A DNA stretch of 64,000 nt, from NCBI GenBank assembly GCA_964473465.1, contig CAYYPE010000003.1:186001-250000 (forward strand), given 5' to 3'. This document shows, in pieces, positions 61,363 to 64,000 of the stretch (position 1 is the first letter of the stretch; every line of letters begins with the position of its first letter). The notes under the pieces were generated by a model. It was not told the DNA's origin. It searched no databases and saw only the letters and a program-made list of their open reading frames with translations. The DNA is from CALHRB01 sp964473465 (GTDB lineage: Bacteria > Bacteroidota > Ignavibacteria > Kapaibacteriales > UBA2268). A program made the position numbers and the translations under genes.

Positions 61363-62619
61363 ATGCTAACAATACCAGAAATAATTGAAATAATCAAAGA
61401 AGCTTTCAGATCAATATTATCGAACAAATTACGCTCTATTCTTGCTTCTTTGGGGGTTGTTATAGGTGTGTCATTCGTCATTTTGATGGGGTGGTTTTTG
61501 AGCGGATTGGATAGAGCTGTCGAAGAGACTTTCAATCTAATCGGAGTTGATATGATTTATGTTGATCAATGGGACTGGGCAGGTGGTAGAAACTGGAAAT
61601 TGTTAGCTGCAAGAAAGCCTGTAACATTGAATCAGGCAGATGAATTAGCTAAAGTTTTGGAAACTGCTGAAATTGTCGTGCCTGTCGCAAGAAAATGGAA
61701 TTCTTCCATTGTATATAAAAACGATAAACTATCTGGAATATCGGTCATTGGAACAAAATCAGAATATGGCCAAACACCTGGTGGAACTGTTGTGGAAGGA
61801 CGCTTTTTTTCTGTTTTCGAGGAAAGTCAAAGCTCTAATGTAGTGGTTCTTGGTTATGGTGTTAACAAAACTCTATTCCCTAAAAACGATGGAATCGGGC
61901 AGATAATTAAAATCAATGGAAAAAAATTCCAAATAATTGGAATCGTCAAAAAGCAATCAACAATATTGATGGATTTTCTTGATAATCAATTATATATTCC
62001 TCTCAATACTTTTGTAGGTCTGTTTGGCAACTATAGAAGATCAGTATCTATTGCGGTTAAAGCGGGAAGTGAAAACAACCTTGATCTTGTTCGGGCAGAA
62101 ACAATTGGTGCTATGAGGGTTATAAGAAATTTGAAACCTTGGCAGGAAGATGATTTTTCAATAAATGAGACAAAAGCATTCGAAAAAAGCGTTGAAAGCC
62201 TCAGACTTTATGTATGGGGAATTGGAATTGGGCTAACTGTTCTCTCCTTCATTGTTGGTCTCATTGGAATTATGAATATTATGTTTGTCTCTGTTGTTGA
62301 AAGGACCAAAGAGATAGGAATAAGAAAAGCACTTGGAGCCCGGCGGGTAACTATATTGACTCAGTTTTTATCGGAGTCTTCCTTCCTTTGCTTAGTCGGA
62401 GCAGTTTTTTCAATCATCTTTTGCTCGGTGCTTATTTATTTTGTTGCTACTTTTTTACCAAAATTTATTCCTTCGACTGAGTTTTTATTGCCTTATTTGC
62501 CGATTAGGCTTATAATCATTGCTTCAGTTGTTTCAGTTTTTGTTGGGATTTTAGCAGGTTTACTTCCGGCATTAAGAGCTTCTAAGCTTGATCCTGTTGA
62601 ATCATTGAGATTCGAATAA
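61363..62619 (+). CDS. FtsX/MacB-type permease (first)
   Basis: 418 residues. An N-terminal helix (about 15-45), a periplasmic MacB core domain (about 50-275) and three C-terminal helices (about 285-415) are seen, with GIMNIMFVSVVERTKEIGIRKALGARR in the coupling region and LDPVESLRFE at the end. This is the MacB permease without its own ATPase domain. Its partner permease follows 18 bases on. Confidence 0.92.
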   Translation: MLTIPEIIEIIKEAFRSILSNKLRSILASLGVVIGVSFVILMGWFLSGLDRAVEETFNLIGVDMIYVDQWDWAGGRNWKLLAARKPVTLNQADELAKVLETAEIVVPVARKWNSSIVYKNDKLSGISVIGTKSEYGQTPGGTVVEGRFFSVFEESQSSNVVVLGYGVNKTLFPKNDGIGQIIKINGKKFQIIGIVKKQSTILMDFLDNQLYIPLNTFVGLFGNYRRSVSIAVKAGSENNLDLVRAETIGAMRVIRNLKPWQEDDFSINETKAFEKSVESLRLYVWGIGIGLTVLSFIVGLIGIMNIMFVSVVERTKEIGIRKALGARRVTILTQFLSESSFLCLVGAVFSIIFCSVLIYFVATFLPKFIPSTEFLLPYLPIRLIIIASVVSVFVGILAGLLPALRASKLDPVESLRFE

Positions 62620-62637
62620 CAAAATATTAAGTTGTGT

Positions 62638-63867
62638 ATGAATATTCTTGAAAGCATATATCTTGCATTAGATTCAGTCAGAGTTAACAAACTCAGGGCA
62701 TTTCTGACATTGCTAAGTATTTCAATCGGTGTTTTTGCTCTAATGGGAACCGGGGCTTTAATCAAATCAATTGATAATGCCGTAACTAATGAAATGATAA
62801 CTCTGGGTGAAAATACCTTTTCTATAAAACGGATGCCCAGCATTGTTACCGGAAATACATGGAGAAAATACAGGAACAGAAAGCCTATTACTTATACTCA
62901 ATTAAAAGAATTGAAGAAGACCATGACCTCAACAAGTTTTATTAGTGGTTTCAGTTCTTCTTCATTTAATACTATTAAGTTTCTTAACTATTCCACTGAC
63001 CCTGATGTCAACCTTATTGGAACAGACGAAGAATATTTTTATAACAACAACATCACAATATCCCAAGGTAGAGCTTTAACTAATGAAGATTTACAGACTA
63101 ATAAAAATTTTGCTATTATCGGCAACGATGTAAAAGTAAAACTTTTCGAAAATATTTCACCATTGAATAAAACAATCAGAATAAAAAATCAAAACTTTGT
63201 TGTCATTGGCATAATTGAACCCAAAGGTGCTATTTTAGGGCAGAGTCAGGACAATCAGGTTATAATTCCGCTTCAACATTTCCTTAAATATTTTTCTAAT
63301 GAGTGGGAAGAATCATTGACAATTACAATTAAATCATTATCCCGTGAAGATTTGGCAGAAACAGTTAATGAATCAATTGGTCTAATGAGGCTGATCAGGC
63401 AGGATAAACCCGGTCAGGAAAATAGCTTCGAAGTCGAAACTAATGAAACTATAAATGAACAATTTGGACAATTGACGGGGTTCCTTGGATTTTTTGGATA
63501 TGCTTCAGGCTTTATTGCATTGATTGCTGCGGGAGTAGGAATTATGAATATTATGCTTGTATCGGTTAAAGAGAGAACAAGAGAAATTGGCGTCAGGAAA
63601 GCTGTTGGAGCAAGAAATTCATGGATTTTATGGCAATTTATCATAGAGACAATTACTCTATGTCAGATTGGCGGTATAATTGGGATAGTATTAGGACTTG
63701 TAAGTTCAGTAGCTCTTGGGGGATTGATTAATATTCAAATAATCATACCAACAGGATGGGTAATAGGCTCTATTATTATTTGTACTCTTCTGGGACTTAT
63801 TTTTGGAGCCTTTCCGGCTTGGAAAGCTTCCCGGTTAAATCCTATAGATGCTTTGAGATATGAATGA
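62638..63867 (+). CDS. FtsX/MacB-type permease (second)
   Basis: 409 residues from the ATG at 62638 (a TTG at 62632 is also in frame). Same layout as the first permease: N-terminal helix, MacB core domain, three C-terminal helices, with GIMNIMLVSVKERTREIGVRKAVGAR and LNPIDALRYE at the end. The two differ enough to act as a heterodimer. It ends 4 bases before the convergent reductase gene. Confidence 0.92.
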   Translation: MNILESIYLALDSVRVNKLRAFLTLLSISIGVFALMGTGALIKSIDNAVTNEMITLGENTFSIKRMPSIVTGNTWRKYRNRKPITYTQLKELKKTMTSTSFISGFSSSSFNTIKFLNYSTDPDVNLIGTDEEYFYNNNITISQGRALTNEDLQTNKNFAIIGNDVKVKLFENISPLNKTIRIKNQNFVVIGIIEPKGAILGQSQDNQVIIPLQHFLKYFSNEWEESLTITIKSLSREDLAETVNESIGLMRLIRQDKPGQENSFEVETNETINEQFGQLTGFLGFFGYASGFIALIAAGVGIMNIMLVSVKERTREIGVRKAVGARNSWILWQFIIETITLCQIGGIIGIVLGLVSSVALGGLINIQIIIPTGWVIGSIIICTLLGLIFGAFPAWKASRLNPIDALRYE

Positions 63868-63871
63868 TAGC

Positions 63872-64000
63872 TTATTTGGTGGGACTCATAAAAGGATAAT
63901 CAATGTATCCCTTTTCCTCGCCATCGTAAAATGTTTCTTTGTCGGGAATTGCTAACTCAGATCCTGTTCTGAAGCGATCAGGTAAGTCGGGATTTGAGAT
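63872..64000 (-). CDS. Old Yellow Enzyme family NADH:flavin oxidoreductase, C-terminal end
   Basis: The last 42 residues of a gene entering from the right edge. ISNPDLPDRFRTGSELAIPD and TFYDGEEKGYIDYP match the C-terminus of the NemA/alkene-reductase group of Old Yellow Enzymes, FMN proteins that reduce activated alkenes with NAD(P)H. The N-terminal active site is outside the window. Confidence 0.85.
   Translation of the reverse strand: MSNPDLPDRFRTGSELAIPDKETFYDGEEKGYIDYPFMSPTK

Noticed and set aside
1..64000. CRISPR arrays, insertion sequences, prophage, tRNA or rRNA genes
   Set aside because: No direct-repeat/spacer series, transposase, integrase or cloverleaf-type sequence was noticed in the gaps or on either strand.

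Overview
The window is AT-rich bacterial chromosome, almost fully coding, with no tRNA, rRNA, CRISPR array or mobile element that I can see. It carries a SusC/SusD pair, a fused cbb3-oxidase CcoN-CcoO protein, a SufBCDSU operon, and a CrtI/CrtB/CrtZ/CrtYcd carotenoid set. One promoter matches the Bacteroidota pattern TTTG-N20-TAnnTTTG. Together these point to the Bacteroidota/Ignavibacteriota side of the FCB group: a Gram-negative, aerobic or microaerobic respirer. The exact lineage cannot be fixed from this window. Many genes have a clear GGAG/AGGAG ribosome binding site.

Layout. 1-2332: the 5' part of a class I fructose-bisphosphate aldolase, an outer-membrane barrel protein and an RlpA-like protein. 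2381-12969 (minus): one long run holding a complete cbb3 oxidase unit (ccoI, a 54-residue ccoS, fused ccoNO, ccoQ, a monoheme ccoP, ccoG, ccoH, a SafE-like membrane protein) between two envelope/unknown genes upstream and rluB downstream. 13157-15773 (plus): acyl-CoA carboxyltransferase, biotin carrier protein and an FkbM methyltransferase. 15760-24026 (minus): a ten-gene Fe-S/oxidative-stress operon, rrf2-sufB-sufC-sufD-sufS-sufU-sufT-flavoferredoxin reductase-sufA-sodB, closed by a terminator lying inside the end of the opposing FkbM gene.

24112-31626 (plus): a glycosyltransferase, then the most interesting block. It comprises a MerR regulator with a cysteine-rich tail, an octaheme cytochrome c of the tetrathionate-reductase family, a membrane cytochrome b, two YeeE/YedE sulfur-transport proteins (the second fused to a rhodanese) and an FmdB zinc ribbon. 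It reads as a sulfur-compound uptake and respiration or detoxification unit. A GT39-like membrane glycosyltransferase follows. 31727-36223 (plus): a carotenoid cluster that should take a C20 precursor to zeaxanthin. 36224-36593: the only gene-poor gap, with inverted repeats and a 41-codon ORF behind a strong ribosome binding site, ahead of susC/susD (36594-41281).

41314-57090: mixed housekeeping and lipid genes. These include a DUF885-like lipoprotein, a YhdH/AcuI-type reductase, 3-hydroxybutyryl-CoA dehydrogenase, a TPR protein, a methylcrotonyl-CoA-type carboxyltransferase, STAS, a MoxR ATPase, a calcium-type P-ATPase, a short RelA/SpoT homologue with an apparently dead synthetase domain, an LD-carboxypeptidase, a sodium:solute symporter and an isolated nuoJ-nuoK pair. 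57254-63867 (plus): a TolC/RDD/MacA/MacB-type efflux operon with two separate FtsX-like permeases. 63872-64000: the C-terminal end of an Old Yellow Enzyme family reductase.
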